From Dermanyssus gallinae (Eukaryota > Arthropoda > Arachnida > Mesostigmata > Dermanyssidae): 64,000 bases of DNA. Shown piece after piece: positions 50,241-63,170 of the stretch. A program made the translations under genes and the position numbers. Positions within the stretch are counted from its first letter, which is position 1. Each line of letters begins with the position of its first letter. The DNA lies in NCBI GenBank assembly GCA_003439945.1, contig QVRM01003902.1, positions 380,001 through 444,000 on the forward strand, written 5' to 3'. Below the pieces are notes generated by a model, which worked only from the letters and a program-made list of their open reading frames with translations, was not told the origin of the DNA and searched no databases.

Positions 50241-52109
50241 ATATGTATGTATTTTCATTTCTGTTAAAAGCTTCCTTGATGTGCTGCCGCTGCTTTGAAC
50301 TATCTTGATTATTCTTTTTTTCATCAGATGCTGGATTGTGTTGGCCGTTTAACAGGTATAGCCCGTTAATTTCACACAATTTTTAACAAGTTTGGCCCAC
50401 GTTGATTGCATTGCATCAATGCATTGTGTTACCTCGGCGCCGCGTCGTATGAGGACGATCGGAGTCCTCATAGAGGGGGCTTGCATTTTGTTTACTTTGC
50501 CTCATTCTTGCTTTGCTGCAGTATTCTCATATGTAGAGGGGGCACGCGTAATGGTATATTCAGAATGATGCTTGCCGAGCCATTTTTCGAGAAAACGAAG
50601 AAGTGGTTTTGAAAACGAAAGGACATTTTTATCTCACATTACTTTTTCACGATAGACCAACTACACACATTAAGAGGCGCGCTCTTTCTTAGCGTTCAAG
50701 ATCTCGCGTCAGGCCGTCCCATCTGAAACTTCATTACTGCTTGTACCCATACCTTGTATCCTTGATCCTAGTGTATCTTCCAGACGCATCAACGCTATTG
50801 TTGTGTCCTTTGTGCGAAGAAATAGTAGCACTCAATTGCTTGCCTGTCGTTTATCCTCAATTTGGGGTGCGTATACCAAAACAGAGTTAGTGATTTTTAT
50901 CCAAAAGCCTTTTTGTACGCGAATTAACGAAATCGCCTGCTAGATCTAAGCTACACAATAAGTGAATTGTGGTCGCCACGCCACCATGAATGAACGAATG
51001 ATGCTCTCGTTGCAGGCTCTCCTACTTTTGGTTATCGAATATTGTTTCACAAATTGTGGTAAAAGGTGGTTTTGCACAAATGTGTATGATTGCGACTTAA
51101 TTGTATTTTCACAGCGAACCTACACCTGTAGTGTGCAGTTCCGTTAATAAACCATGCTGAAACTTCTGTGGATGTCAAAGCAAAGTTGACGAACTCCATA
51201 TTGAGCAATGTAAAAAGCTTGACACCACATCAGCTAGTCTAGGCGCACAAGAGAGATATACCACTAGTTTATGATATATAGGGGCTAGGGAGCTAGTCAT
51301 TGTTGTCACCTACCGGGATGTCGCCCGATGCTCATTGCGAAAAGATGATAGGCCAGACCGCTGAGCGCCAGCGACCATGTTGGACATGGCGTGGACAACA
51401 TTTATGATCAGCGGTTTATTTAGCCGTCATCGTCCATTGTTATTGTCTGCTCTGTTGTTGCTGTCATATATATCATTGCAAACCCGTTGCCGCTTTGCCG
51501 TTGTGGACTGGGCTAAAAAATAATCTGTATCTTGCCCACGGCCCGTAGGCTGTGGTTTAGTTGTGGACGGTTTTTGGTCGTTCGCTTCTCACACTTCCAC
51601 TGCCGCCCCCCGGAGGTTGGTTTTGTTGCCGAGACTTCGGGAAAACTTCGGGGATCAGACGATGGATACACGATGCAGCTGAAAGAGCGCTGCAGTGGTG
51701 TCAACAACAGCGAAACAACGGCGGAAATCAAAACAGCGGAATCAGCAGAAGATAAAAAGAGCTCTATAGACGTTAAGCTACAGCAATGATGAGAACGGAT
51801 CTAAAGGCAGCGGCGGCAGCAGCGGCAGCAACAACAACACCAGAAACGATAATAGGGAGAACAGCAGCTGTAGGCACGGCAACAACAACAACGGCAACAA
51901 CGTGCGCAACACGAAAAAACGGTACAAACAATAGTAACAACAACAAAAACAACAACATCAAACTCAGCGGCAAGAGTAGCATCAACAAACCTAAGAACGA
52001 CAATCAAACGGCCACCAAAGCAACAGCTCCCGTGAATGATGGATGCGGACTTCGTCGAGACAGTGCGCAGGAAAAGATGGTGGCGTCCGGTGACTCTTCG
52101 TTCCGACGG

Positions 52110-52690
52110 AAGTAGTAGAACTCGTCTACCTCACCGTGATTGTTCCATGTTTGATGTATGGACTTGACAGAGTATGGGAACTCTTCACTCGGGCAAACAT
52201 TGATTTGCTTGAAAGGTGTATTACAATGTACATGAAACGAGTACTTTGCTTGTCAATGCAGCAGGCCGCGTTGTGTATCTTATGTAAGACTGTGCGCCGG
52301 TTGTTGAGACCATCTGATTGGATGGGCGTCGTAGGTACCATTCGACAGCTTTGTCTCGGAATAGGAAAATAAAGTTGAATCGGAGTTCGACGGGAGGTTT
52401 TTCAGTGCCTCTCACCCCGGGCTTGGTCTTGCATGCGAAAATTGCCATGTCTATACTAGACATATACTTCAAGGCTATCATCACCTACTTTATTCGAATG
52501 CGACTTTTACGAAGTGTGCACAGAGTGCTTCTGTCGACTGTGCCCTTAAACTTGTACGATGTATCATGCATCTGCCTGCCTGGCCCTTTTTGAAAAGATC
52601 GTGGCACTGCCTCTGTAAGCATTACGAGCCGAAGGCAGCTGACAACAGTATAAGTAGCCTCGATATATGCGTACGCAATCTGCGTGAAAT
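52110..52690 (+). pseudogene. LINE ORF2 3' fragment (post-RT)
   Basis: LYGLDR-like sequence (VIVPCLMYGLDRVWELFTRANIDLLE..MYMKRVLCLS) matches the segment after the RT thumb in many LINEs, where an ILYGxExW motif is followed by LExxxxxxLRxxLxxS. About 250 bp further on, in another frame, is a Cys-rich run (CDFYEVCTECFCRLC) that may be the terminal zinc-knuckle. Immediately upstream (51.5-52.1 kb) is CAA/CAG-rich sequence of unknown origin. Confidence 0.55.
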
Positions 52691-55600
52691 AAATGTAATG
52701 ATGAATGATAGACTAAGCTTCAAACGCCATCCTATAAGTTAGGTATAACGTCTTACATGCCGCGGTAGTCTCCAGCAAACGTTTTTAGTGACAATTTATC
52801 ATCGCCGCACATACTGTAGTATTCCTAGTGCGTTTGTCAATGTGTTGCCCTGACAATATTCCGTCCAAAGTCATCGAAGAACATAGATACCAAAAGAGAT
52901 TCTCAAAGCAAACTACTTCTGAACCAGCCAGACGCAGCTAGCTCTTCCTGCATAGAACAGATATTGTGGCCGAGTCAGGACATTTTGTATGTGATCCAAC
53001 ATTTACGCTGAATTTTGATCAATTTGGACTCAGTCCGTGCTGCTTATACAAATATATTGGGCGGACACACAATATAGCCGCAAGCTTATTGCAGCAGCTT
53101 TTCGTTACGAGTGATCTCCTCCAGGTACATAGATTTTGGAAGGTCTCCCTATTTTTAAGTATGCATAGTAAGGAGCACGTTTTCCCCCACGCAGCAGGAT
53201 GAACTGAGCTCGGTTTTAGACATCCGCTGAAAAGTGCAATACAGCTAAGTGTCTTCGTAAGGTGCTCTTTGCTATTCATATTCTAGCCTAGTGCCTTATT
53301 TGGCCTTAGATTTGCTAGTTGCCTGACGGCGAATATCCCGCGTATTTGAAGCTTCATAGACTAGGATTTTTCGGCCTCCGTTGTTCTGTAGTCAAGCTTA
53401 TTCTGAGGTTAAGTGTATATAGTGTACGTGGCGAGGAAAGTAGCGCTCGAAGGCATTCGTAGAAAGGGATACTGAAATCAACAAATTGAAGTACGCCGGT
53501 TATCTGCTGCGTTTGCAAAGCAAGTTTGCTCTTACGTATTATCTCTAAGCCGTGCTGGAAGTTGCGCCGTCTTGGGGTAGCATTTAGCGTTTAACCAGGG
53601 GCGGCCACTTTTCGCTTCAAGGCAGAATCGACTCTGCCACAGCAAAATTCAATATTCAATGCGTAGCGATAGGAATTACGTTTCTGCAGAGATAATTAGG
53701 TTTATCGATATCCAGCCGTTTGGGAATAGCTTCACGGCGCGTGGCACTAACTATGGTGATGGTGGTGGCTAATTCGATTAACAGGCCAATCGGAATGTGC
53801 TACTTGAGATCAGCACTTTGACGTAATGCGTTGTTACGGCTATGAAAGTAGCCTGCACCTGATATTGCTATATATCGGGTACAAATATGTGCGTTGCAAA
53901 ACTGCACTAATAGCCTTCGATGGCTATTAGGAAAGTTTAGTCAGCCTAGTATAGATCATCAGCTACAGATCCGTTTGCTATTCAGAACTTGCAGGTACTT
54001 GCAGAACATTCACATCTTAGGCAGGGGTACACTGGTCGGCGGCCCACGTCAGGCCTTGTGCGCTAGCCATGTTTGTTATCTACTGAGGTATCGCCAGTTT
54101 CTATCCCCGTTTTTAATCGAACGTTCTTTGAGCGATGCTCATTGAGAATATATGATGAACTATACCGCTAAGAGTCCGCGGCCATAGTGCCACAACGACT
54201 CTTTGCAACCAAAAAAGCAGCCAAAGTATCAGCAGAGCTACGAAAGCCGCTGCGAACCAGAGTAGCAATCGACTCTCGGCGCCGTCCCTTAACATCTGTA
54301 ATAAACAGTATCACAGTACGTATGTCTGCACTCTCATGGGAGCGCACCACTACCAGAGCTACAACACGCCGCCTCCTCAAAGACCTGTAACGCTTAACGA
54401 AGCACGGGCAAGTCGCATGGCTTCTACAGCGGTTATACAAGTTCGTTCTAGACAAATCCCTGGGACCTAACGGTTAGGAAACTAGCATTAAGAACCCCCT
54501 TAAATAACGTTCGGAAGGATGGAAAACTGATCAACCAAACAACTGGACACCCTAAACAAATGGAGCCAACAATTGGAAATAATCCGGCCGGATCATGCTG
54601 AATGCTGGATAAAATCAAAACTTCCTGATTTTTAAAAAATGTTCAGCCTTAAACACGGCTCGCTTTCTACTCACATCCTTCCTATACGCCCACGGTGGCT
54701 GCTTTCAGCAATACGTACATCGCATTGGTAAAACAGATGTGCCACTCAGAAGAGGCTCGCAATGTAAGGCACTGTTACGAATGCTGGAAGAAGACAATAC
54801 TGAGGCCACCCTCGACAAGAGGCAAAGAGGGCGTCTTTTAGTGGGCTTGTGAGTTCCACACTATCGTGGCTTTAAGAACGATGCCCGGTGTCCGGATCAT
54901 GTATTCTACAAGTTAGAGCTGTTAAAAAACATCTATACGTACATAACATATATACGTTCATAAAAAAAGGTCATCTGGGTAATCTGGTGATCTTGGTAAA
55001 TATGATGTGAAAGCCGTCTACTTCACTTTAATCGCACGCTCTAAATTATTTTATATTCGTATTTCATGTTTTAATTAGAGTTTTGGCCAAGTACGCCTAC
55101 GTATAACTACATTTGTACTCGTTTAGTCATATTGGCAAACATTCATAGACATTGTGTACGAGTTCGCCATTCTTTCGCCCAAACAACACACGTCCTCTGC
55201 CTGGCTCGCACCAACGACTACTAACTCATTTATTGGCATACCTCCTTTTATATCACAGATTTTCCCGCGCGTTTAGTTACTTCCCGCGTCTTCGCTACTG
55301 GGGTGGCGGCATTTTCTATTTGGCGCCATGTCTTTAGTTTGCTTCGGCATTGCCGCCAACAGACGCTGTCTATGCCCGCGCTGCTTAACAGACGCTGCTA
55401 TCCTATAATTTTGATTAACGGTTTTGATATCACAGCCTTATGTTCACAGATCCTGATGAAGTCACTCGCTAAGTTACGACCTTAAAATTGTTTTGCTCAT
55501 TTACTGGTCATGTAGCGTATATTTTCGCTAGGTAATTCGCCGGCTTTTAGTCGCCAACGATCTACTTATTACATGGTCGGTTTGAGCTATGATAGCACCC

Positions 55601-56011
55601 AATTTTGTTTCGTACGGCTGGGCCAGATAGCCGCTGCTAGCAAACGTTATTTATAGCTTGAGACTGAAAGCGTTAAATGTAAATATGAATATAAACATTA
55701 CAAATCGTTCATACACGTTACTGAAAGCTTTGCTCCCAAAAATATGAGCCAGCGCTCACGGGGAAATCAAGCGTCATACCGGTAACTGGTGGATGCAATG
55801 AATATGTGGCCGATGAGAAGACATCTTATCAATAAGGACGCATAAGCCAAATGTCTGGAGATTCACGAATTCAACATATATGTTTCTGTTTAACGATTTC
55901 TGTGGTGTTTAAAGCTGACATACTTTTATCATCGTCCGGTTGACATATCGTGTGAGCTTTACGTGATGTATTATTATTAGTACTGAACTACTCTTAATTG
56001 TTTACTTGCAG
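52691..56011. other. remaining intron 2 sequence
   Basis: Contains SINE family 2 copy B at 54.03-54.2 kb. Otherwise I see short frames without motifs on both strands and no further arrestin-like exon. Exons 2 and 3 join in phase, so none is required here. Confidence 0.5.
54028..54200 (+). mobile_element. tRNA-derived SINE, family 2, copy B
   Basis: Plus-strand partner of the 42.2-kb element: a decayed head (GTGCGCTAGCCATG, GGTATCGCCAGTTTCTATCCC), then GAGCGATGCTCATTGAGAA, ATACCGCTAAGAGTCCGCGG and CATAGTGCCACAACGACT. The two copies diverge after the last block, which places the 3' end. It lies in arrestin intron 2. Confidence 0.6.
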
Positions 56012-56132
56012 AGGGATTTGTTGTGTTTGACGCGTCAAGATTGTCACCCGGGGAAAGTCTGTATGTCGCCCTCGTCGGAAGGTTTCGCTACGGTCGTGAG
56101 GAAGATGAGGTGCTTGGCATGTCTCTTTGCAG
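56012..56132 (+). CDS. arrestin, exon encoding the finger-loop region
   Basis: A 121-nt exon after TTACTTGCAG and before GTGAGG. Joined to exon 2 the boundary reads DPV-EGFVVFD, matching the arrestin DPVDGVVLVD segment. It continues to FRYGREEDEVLGMSL, the arrestin signature FRYGREEDEV with the receptor-engaging finger loop that follows. Arthropod arrestins carry RYGREEDEV at this place, which argues for an animal arrestin rather than a more distant arrestin-fold protein. One extra residue is present in the SPGESL stretch relative to bovine arrestin. The exon exits in phase 2, which fits the next exon. This is the strongest single piece of evidence for the gene. Confidence 0.92.
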
Positions 56133-58293
56133 GTGAGGAAACGGTATACATAGTCTAAAACCTAGTTTCGCCTGGTATACTCTCATTTGGTACGGGCGGA
56201 GAGTAAGCAGGCGATAAAAAGCCGCACAAGACACAGTCATTTGTACGCGTTGCGTTCTAGAATTGCGACCACTAACAAATTCACCATGGCTAATTCATAT
56301 AAAAACAAAGATACATTGCGTTTGAAATACGTTTGAAATATAACTAGTACAGCATGCCTGTTTGATCTAATGGAGAAGATATCTTTTGCACGTTTATTAT
56401 CCCGTCGTAATCACGGCGTGAGTCAGTTAAGTAATTTATTTTTTAGATAAATCAGACTAATATTTGGCTGAACAGGAGAGGGCGGATTTATTAATTACCT
56501 CACTACGTGAGGAAAAATCATCACAACAAAATGTTTAAATTTAGTCTCGGTTTTGTAGATACCAACCTTGACGACAAGAAGAAAAAGGATGCACTCATTG
56601 TACGGGTGTGTGATAATCAACGATGCAAATACACAAGGCTATATGATCTAATGGTACTCAACTTTTTTACAACTATATACAGCCTGTAAAAGTCATTTTA
56701 AGCGGGCTCTCTTCGTTTAACAAGAATATAGTGGTTAGGGGTTCAAACCTGAACACTGTTGTGGCTTAAGGCATTTCTACGTCGTGGGCAGTCTCAGCTC
56801 ATTCTAGATGCTCGTAATGATCTTCTTTAGCCTATTTTATTGCAGAGCTGGCGCTTTTATGCAACAGATTTATCACATTACGAGCCATTGTGCATTAATT
56901 CCTTTGTGCAATAAACCTGTTTTTATTGTAAGTTTTATATGTGAACATAACAACATGCATATATACGTATACATACATGCTGGGCGACTCAAAAAGTTCA
57001 GCGGTTTGATCGCTTTCGTAGCGAAGAATTGATTGATGTGACTGATCGGCAGGGTCAGATTTGTACGGCGAGACACAGGTGACAATCGGCCGGAAGATTC
57101 GACATGTGGTGAACGCGTCAGTGCGTAGATTAGTTTACGGGCTAAGTTTACGACGAGTTTATTAGCTATGTCTACAGAAAGCTTGTTTATGTATGGGTAT
57201 CGCCAAAAACGACGCGCTAAATAGCCTGAATACCTGCGCTCATCTTTCTGAACAGAGCAAAGGGCATGCATTTCTGAGATAATCAATTAACGACGACATG
57301 AGTTTACAAAAACGTGTTTTGCACACACGAGTATAGACAAAGCGAGGCACCCGGTCCAACACTGCTTCAATGGTAGGCCTTCATTGTAGCAAAGCCATGC
57401 TGTATTTCGGGTGCTGTATTGAAGCATCGCATTCTATTATGACAACGCTCGCCCGCATACTTTATCTTTTTTTTTTCTGGGAGGTTTCGGGAATGCATGA
57501 TGCAATGCGCCACTAGCAGCCTGCGTGACTAGTGTGAGACTCGCAAACCCACTAAACCCGGATTCCTCCCCACTCCCCCAGGCTCGGTATTACTTTGGCA
57601 ATACATCGAAACCGTAGGAGAGGCGTCTCTGCCGCTCGCATACTTCATCTATGGTATGACATTCTACCGAATCCATATTCATAATCGTTACTGCACTCCT
57701 TTGCATAATTTTGTGCTCTGCTCATTTACTAAAATGTTTAATAAACAAAACTTCAAAAGATGGAGGGTAATTTTGAAGACTATCAGAAGTCTCCTTACTG
57801 TGTACCGGCTACGCTTCTGCATTGTGTTTGACTTTGTTCATTTGAGCGCAATTGGTAGTGACTCGCTGTTTATCGTGGTATCCCTAACTAAGGCTAGGTC
57901 GATCTGTTCCCAGATAGACTACACACGTTGAAGCCAGCAATGCAATACTTGGCGCTTGATTTAACAGATGAATCGTAACCACCACACGCACAAGCATGAA
58001 GGGATTCGCTAACGCTTCGACACAAGTGGTGCATCAAATCTCGAACAGGCGACAGGGTCTGCCGCAAGAAAAGAGTAGGGGAATCATTTTACCCTGCTGC
58101 CTTGGGTTAATAGACATAATGAGGACTCTGCTTCTTCGAATAACTTATGATACCAAGGCGGTTAGTTGCCAGTAGCGGCACGCTGTGTATCTTATAAATA
58201 TAAATAATAAATGATGCCTTCGAAACACTTGCATACATCACAGCAGAAAAACTATTTTACAAGTACGAAATGCGAATCACTCGTCTATTACAG
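56133..58293 (+). other. arrestin intron 3 (about 2.2 kb)
   Basis: Begins GTGAGG and ends TCTATTACAG. It contains a retroelement-like repeat with an A-rich tail on the minus strand (57473-57634). The rest is AT-rich sequence in which I see nothing recognisable. Confidence 0.65.
57473..57634 (-). repeat. dispersed repeat family B, copy 2
   Basis: Reverse-orientation copy of the 34.15-kb repeat, with the same blocks and an A-rich tail on the minus strand (plus-strand T run at 57467-57476). It contains the longer internal segment. It sits in arrestin intron 3. Confidence 0.65.
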
Positions 58294-58481
58294 GGAGATG
58301 TATATGGGTCACAAACTCGTATGCTCAAAAAGCGTTTACGATGTCTCCGTAAGAGGAAACACTGGAAGCAACATCATCAGCGGGTCGGCGCGGTTACCGG
58401 GAAGTTCGCTTATCAGCGGCGCTGAGACACAGCCATCTCAATCCAGTCAACCCTTAACGGATCAGCCCGGACCTTCTTCCG
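58294..58481 (+). CDS. arrestin, exon with post-finger-loop strand and Ser/Pro-rich insert
   Basis: A 188-nt exon after TCTATTACAG and before GTAAGG, entering in phase 2. Joined to exon 3 it reads GMSLC-REMYMGHKLV, which follows the arrestin strand GLSFRRDLYFSQVQV position by position. The remaining 54 or so residues are low-complexity, rich in Ser, Pro, Gln, Gly and Thr, and match nothing in canonical arrestins. Those have only a short loop here before the amphipathic helix with the LQExLxxKLG motif. The exon exits in phase 1, so at least one more exon must follow. No stop occurs in frame. Whether the insert is constitutive, alternatively spliced or lineage-specific cannot be told from the sequence. 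Confidence 0.7.
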
Positions 58482-59689
58482 GTAAGGTTTCTTCTGCTTT
58501 TGCTAGCGTTACCTTAACCAGTAGGTACTGATACAGTACTCAAAATCGATTTCGACGAGATGTGCTTTCGTTCTAGGAAAAAAACACTTTGGAATATATT
58601 CAATCAAGTCCGTATTCGCACATACACACGCGCACACAGTCGAATAAGATCATACAAAACCACGATAGTGAAACATTTGGTTACTCGATCATAAACTTGT
58701 GCCTGTTCCGGGTATTATCCACATGTTACACTATAAACCTATGGACATATCTCGCATTACTCGCATACTGACACACGTAGTCCCGGTGAAAACCTTAGAC
58801 AACTTAAGTTATCTAGGGTACATCTCGCCACTTGTGTATGTACTTTATATGTGTTTGGACATATTTGTAGCAAGCAGTTCACGGCAGTTCAAGAACGTCA
58901 GAAAGGGAGTTTTAGTACCGTTTAAGACACGGTACTGGGGACATAATTGATGGCAATGCCGACAGCTTGCATAGCTTAGTGTAATAGCAAGTCTGAAAAA
59001 AGATGCTTAATAGACATAGAAGTTGCCGTCTTTTCGTTAGAACGCCATTCGTCTAATACCAAAGCTGGGTTTATCGACGACAATTTCACGTCTTGTTCCG
59101 TGATGAACCCCTTAAACGACGCGGTTTCTGGTAGGCCATATCTTTTCCGTAGTCCTTTATGTAAACAAGGACGCTACCCTACTAAATAGCTCTCGTTTCC
59201 GCCACTGAAAAGCTCCCGTTACTGTACTGCATATAGTAGATAAATCTGCACATAATCTTATATAACGTATAGAAAAGAAAAAAAGCAAGATCTTATATGA
59301 CCAAATGTTAGCAGTAAATTAAGAACTTTGTTATTACGCAGATCTGGATCTTGTTGATTTAAATTTGTGCGTTGACCGTGTTTTTATCACTAAACCGTGA
59401 AAATGTTTCGCACAAATATTAATAAAACATATTTTGCATAAAAGCGTAGCACCAAAATAAAACGGTATTATCCACAATGTACATTTTGCTAGTTTCGATA
59501 TTTAGCCAATATACAGCCGTGAACAGCAGTTTCTCGGATGTTCTAGGAAGCTCAAAACGTGTTTGGAATAAAACCGACAATTTTCTATTTTTTGTTCGAT
59601 ATACTCTTCGAGCGAGAAAGGTGCGCAGTGCAATTTTCCCACCGAGATTTCCGAGCACCGTTGCCGGCTGAGTCTGTATCTATAGACTG

Positions 59690-60120
59690 AAAATGACACT
59701 GACAACAGTCCTAGCATCTTCATTGGAAGATTGGTTTCCATCGAGACTATTCTTAAAGTTTCCAATGAGAAAAGTATCATTTGTGGCCAGGTCCGGAGAA
59801 TAGGACGTTGTACAATAAGTTGGAACCTCAATTTGGCCAACTTTGCCAATGCCAGTCGCAACTTGGGTGCAAGAGCATTATCCTTGTAAAATGGGACAAC
59901 CCTTTCTTGCAAAGTTGCAAAGCGTTTTTTTTTCAGTGAGTTCTTGCTGCAGGCGGTCCAACAGACCTGCATCATATCCTCCTGTAATCGTTTTACCAGT
60001 CTCAAGGTGGTCGATCAGATTTAGCCCATGTTGGTTCCAAAAACTGTAGCCATTACACTTCCGGTAGAGGCCGTTGTTCGCACCCATTTCAGAGATCCTT
60101 CATCGAGTGTACAACATATG
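59690..60120 (-). pseudogene. mariner transposase fossil, internal fragment
   Basis: Reading the minus strand, several frames together give a collinear mariner transposase middle and C-terminal part: a VMATVF stretch, an LETGKTITG stretch, LLDRLQQELTEKK, a KDNA motif at the second catalytic Asp, and then in another frame YSPDLATND, the third catalytic region. At least two frame changes are needed, so it is dead. The residues differ from the 17-kb copy, so it belongs to another mariner lineage. Neither end nor inverted repeats are seen. It lies downstream of arrestin exon 4. Confidence 0.75.
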
Positions 60121-60343
60121 CGAGATGGTTTCTGAAAGATGGGATAATGAACCCAAATCATACATTTGAAAGACATATGTATATTCTATATTGATATTAA
60201 GCCGTCTCCCACAAAGCTTGCCTGCCAAGTGTGTACGCTCAGCATCGGTAGATTTTCCGTGGCGCAGATACATACAATTTGCTTGCCACATTATTCTAAG
60301 TGCCTCGATTAAGGGCGACATGTTGAAACACAAAAGCTTGCAG

Positions 60344-60480
60344 GTGTCGCACCCGGATCCGCCATGTCAAACTTTGCCGGCGTCGGTAACGGCCGGACCC
60401 GACGGGAAACAGCATACCGTTCTCCTCGAACCATCCATATGTCCGAAACAGGTCTGCCAGTTCCACCCTTGCAGCAGTCA
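60344..60480 (+). CDS. possible fifth arrestin exon (linker), 3' boundary unknown
   Basis: A GC-rich patch follows an AG at 60342-60343 (AAGCTTGCAG) and is in frame with the phase-1 end of the preceding exon. It would extend the low-complexity linker with Gly/Ala/Ser/Arg/Pro-rich sequence. Possible donors are GTAACG at 60386 and GTCTGC near 60456. I see no arrestin motif: the expected helix with LQExLxxKLG is not evident. The minus-strand frame is also open. The call rests only on phase and base composition, and the end given is arbitrary. Confidence 0.25.
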
Positions 60481-60704
60481 TGTGCCCTTGTTTGCCGTCG
60501 CTTTTCTTGTTTAAACAAATACCGCATGGCAGCTACCTGGAACAGCCAGGCTATGTTTAATGCCCGTCGAATTAATGTGTACAATTTGTTAAGATACTAT
60601 TGCCTGCCACTTCCACCCTGGACACAAGATACGAATTATAAATTAACCTGCAGCCAGCCTTTACGTTACGGTATATCCTTTACGTTATATTTTCTTTGTT
60701 TTCT

Positions 60705-60708
<4 letters not shown>

Positions 60709-60752
<44 letters not shown>
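60709..60752. repeat. (TA)n array
   Basis: A perfect TA run about 0.4 kb after the possible fifth arrestin exon. It inflates an otherwise short open frame. Confidence 0.95.
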
Positions 60753-60756
<4 letters not shown>

Positions 60757-60915
60757 CACTTTAGCACCAAATACAATTTGCCCTATAAGCACAGCTTCAA
60801 TAGCAGAGAGATCTGGTCTTATAAAATTGAGTGTGCTTACCAAAATAACTTCCGAGAAGATACCTTCCAAGATGTTTGCTGTTGCAGACGAATTAGATTT
60901 AATGGACCATATTGA

Positions 60916-63170
60916 CTGAAAGTCGCAACATTTTGTTGCCGTAACACTAAAAGGGACTAAAAGTTCGAGATGGTACGTGGAAGACTATCGGTGGCTACGA
61001 GCAAGGGTCAAACTTGTAAGTTAGCGGTCACCATGCACTTCGGTACAACAAGATTGCATATTTTATTTGACCTTAGGCATATTTTGTACTCACAACAGTA
61101 ATGTTTGAAAAAAAATGCGCCACTAGAAATACAATCAAATTAGTAATACAACACGACCAGAATGTTGAAGTAATACGTGACATTCTCAGTCCAATAAAAC
61201 AGTGAAAAAAAAACAGGAAAAACGCTCGGTTATGCAATATTGGCTTTGGTATTTCCGTTATATTATTTTGTCAAAGTTCAGTGGAAGAGCTGACGACGAG
61301 TTCTGATAAGTGGATGCCATTTTTTTCTGATATTCTACGTGCTGTCTTTTGCAATGACTATTTGCACTTGTTAGAGGCTACATCGCAGAAGTAAAATTAG
61401 CTTAACGGATTACTTAGCGTATTCTTCGTCTCAAATCCCAACCATATATTTCTCATGGAACGAAAAATTGTTTTCATTATAATATCATAAAGCTTACTAT
61501 CATAATATTATATTTAAACATTTTAAACAATAAAACACAATTGTTCACGCAACATTCTAGTCGTGTTTTCAAACAGATTTAAATTCTAAGGCTTAAAAAA
61601 TCCAATAGTGTAGTCATTTTTAATATGGCTTTACCATCGCAAGTACGAAACCTGCTTCAAGTCAAATGTAATAGGCCCCGTTTTTGTCCCGATGTGTGTA
61701 TTCTGCTACGGATAACTAGGGGCCTTGCTTGATTCTCTGCCAAGTACATAACATGTAATCCGGGCGAATCCTCAGAACTCTTAGTAGAAACCTATGGATT
61801 TGCCACCTGCGGAAACGCGTCGGCGAGGTTCCTTCGTCACACGCGCCTTAACCAACGATAGCTAATGGTTCCCGACATACAGGCCGTTTGACTGAACTGG
61901 ACCTGCCTCGTCGAGCATTGACCGATAGAAGGCGTTCAAGTCAACCAGTGATCCTGCTCTTCAGGAAAGAAAAATGTGTTATTTGGAGCGCAATCACATA
62001 TTCAACACGTACGCAGCTTTAAAGTGGGCGCTACGGTTCCCAGAGCTGGTGTGGCTACCAACCAGGCAGAAGCTAAGGAATAGCCAAAAAAATATGCCGC
62101 CTTTTCGCAAGACCTTAAGAAGGTTTGTAAAATGCTTGGGCAAACCGCATTGATAAACTTTCTATTGAAACTGATAAAAATAGCGATAGAAAGCGGCTAC
62201 TGTTCAAGATGATAGTTGTCCCCTATACCTATAATTAATTCATTGAAACATTGTTGAACTTTTAACGATCCACGTCTATAAATGATTCTTTACTGAAACA
62301 TTGCTGAAATATTTTTTATAGAGTAGGTCTACAGAATAAAGTTGGCGAAAATGCGCTCATAAAGCACAGATGTGAAAGCACAGAAGCACCTGGATGTGAA
62401 CTTTTTGAGTCGTAGCACACTTTGACACCAAACCGACTGTGGTTTGCTTTGCGATTGCCAACTAATTTAGATTTTACGGTAGTTATGTCGTAAGTGTATG
62501 TTAACATAAATGCTCAAAAAGCGAACGCTATTCATTTTACACATTATAGTTTATTCTGTTATATTCACGGTTCCAGTAGCTGTGGAAATTTCGAACTCTT
62601 TAGCTAATTCCAAATTAATAAATGAGCGGGTTGATTAGTAGATCTGATCGATTCAAACATGCCATCAATAGACCCGTCACGGCCAACTCATCGATCCCCG
62701 AACATGAGGTCTAGGTGAGCCGCATATGGTTATGTGACGACGCTCTACCGTGCTGGAACCAAATTCCCTAGCAAGTGGATTATGAAACATGCACCAGCAG
62801 TCTCCGGAGAGTTATCCCAACAGAACAACAACACCCAGTGTTTTCTCATGGGGAGAGGATTGGACTAGCGTTATAAAAATAGGTAGGGTATATACATTGG
62901 TTAAGATATATCTCAGGTTAAGTTTCAAGCCCGTAGGGGACGGAGGATTGTCTAAAATTAAAAACAACCTCCTTAAAAAAGTCTTAATTCCAAAGTATAT
63001 ACCATTGACTGAAGTGACACCGTACATATGAAATTCGTTCCTGAAAAAACCTTAAACATCCAATAATGTAGGATCGTCGTTACAAAAAAACATGTATGGT
63101 TTAGCAAGAAAAGATAAATATTTTTCGTTACATTGACTACTTCTTAGTGACCACTTGAAGCTGGGCTAAA
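60916..63170. other. AT-rich sequence, nothing identified
   Basis: No arrestin-like exon with the expected LQExLxxKLG helix or the SVxLQP segment was found on the plus strand. Only short frames, T and A runs. The same holds for 63400-64000 after the SINE. Confidence 0.5.

Larger units (their letters stand above)
47348..56011 (+). other. arrestin intron 2 (about 8.7 kb)
   Basis: Starts GTAAGT and ends TTACTTGCAG. It contains a minus-strand LINE 3' portion (47.94-48.73 kb), a long TA array (48946-49011), plus-strand LINE pieces at 49.6 and 52.1 kb, one copy each of two small repeat families and otherwise unassigned AT-rich sequence. Confidence 0.7.

Noticed and set aside
60100..60333. Upstream continuation of the 59.7-60.1 kb mariner fossil
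   Set aside because: The minus-strand frames there show no mariner N-terminal or first-Asp (TGDE) motif; the fossil appears truncated.
62789..63031. 80-codon plus-strand frame as a later arrestin exon
   Set aside because: Its residues match no arrestin segment (no LQExLxxKLG, no SVxLQP) and no phase-compatible acceptor is evident.
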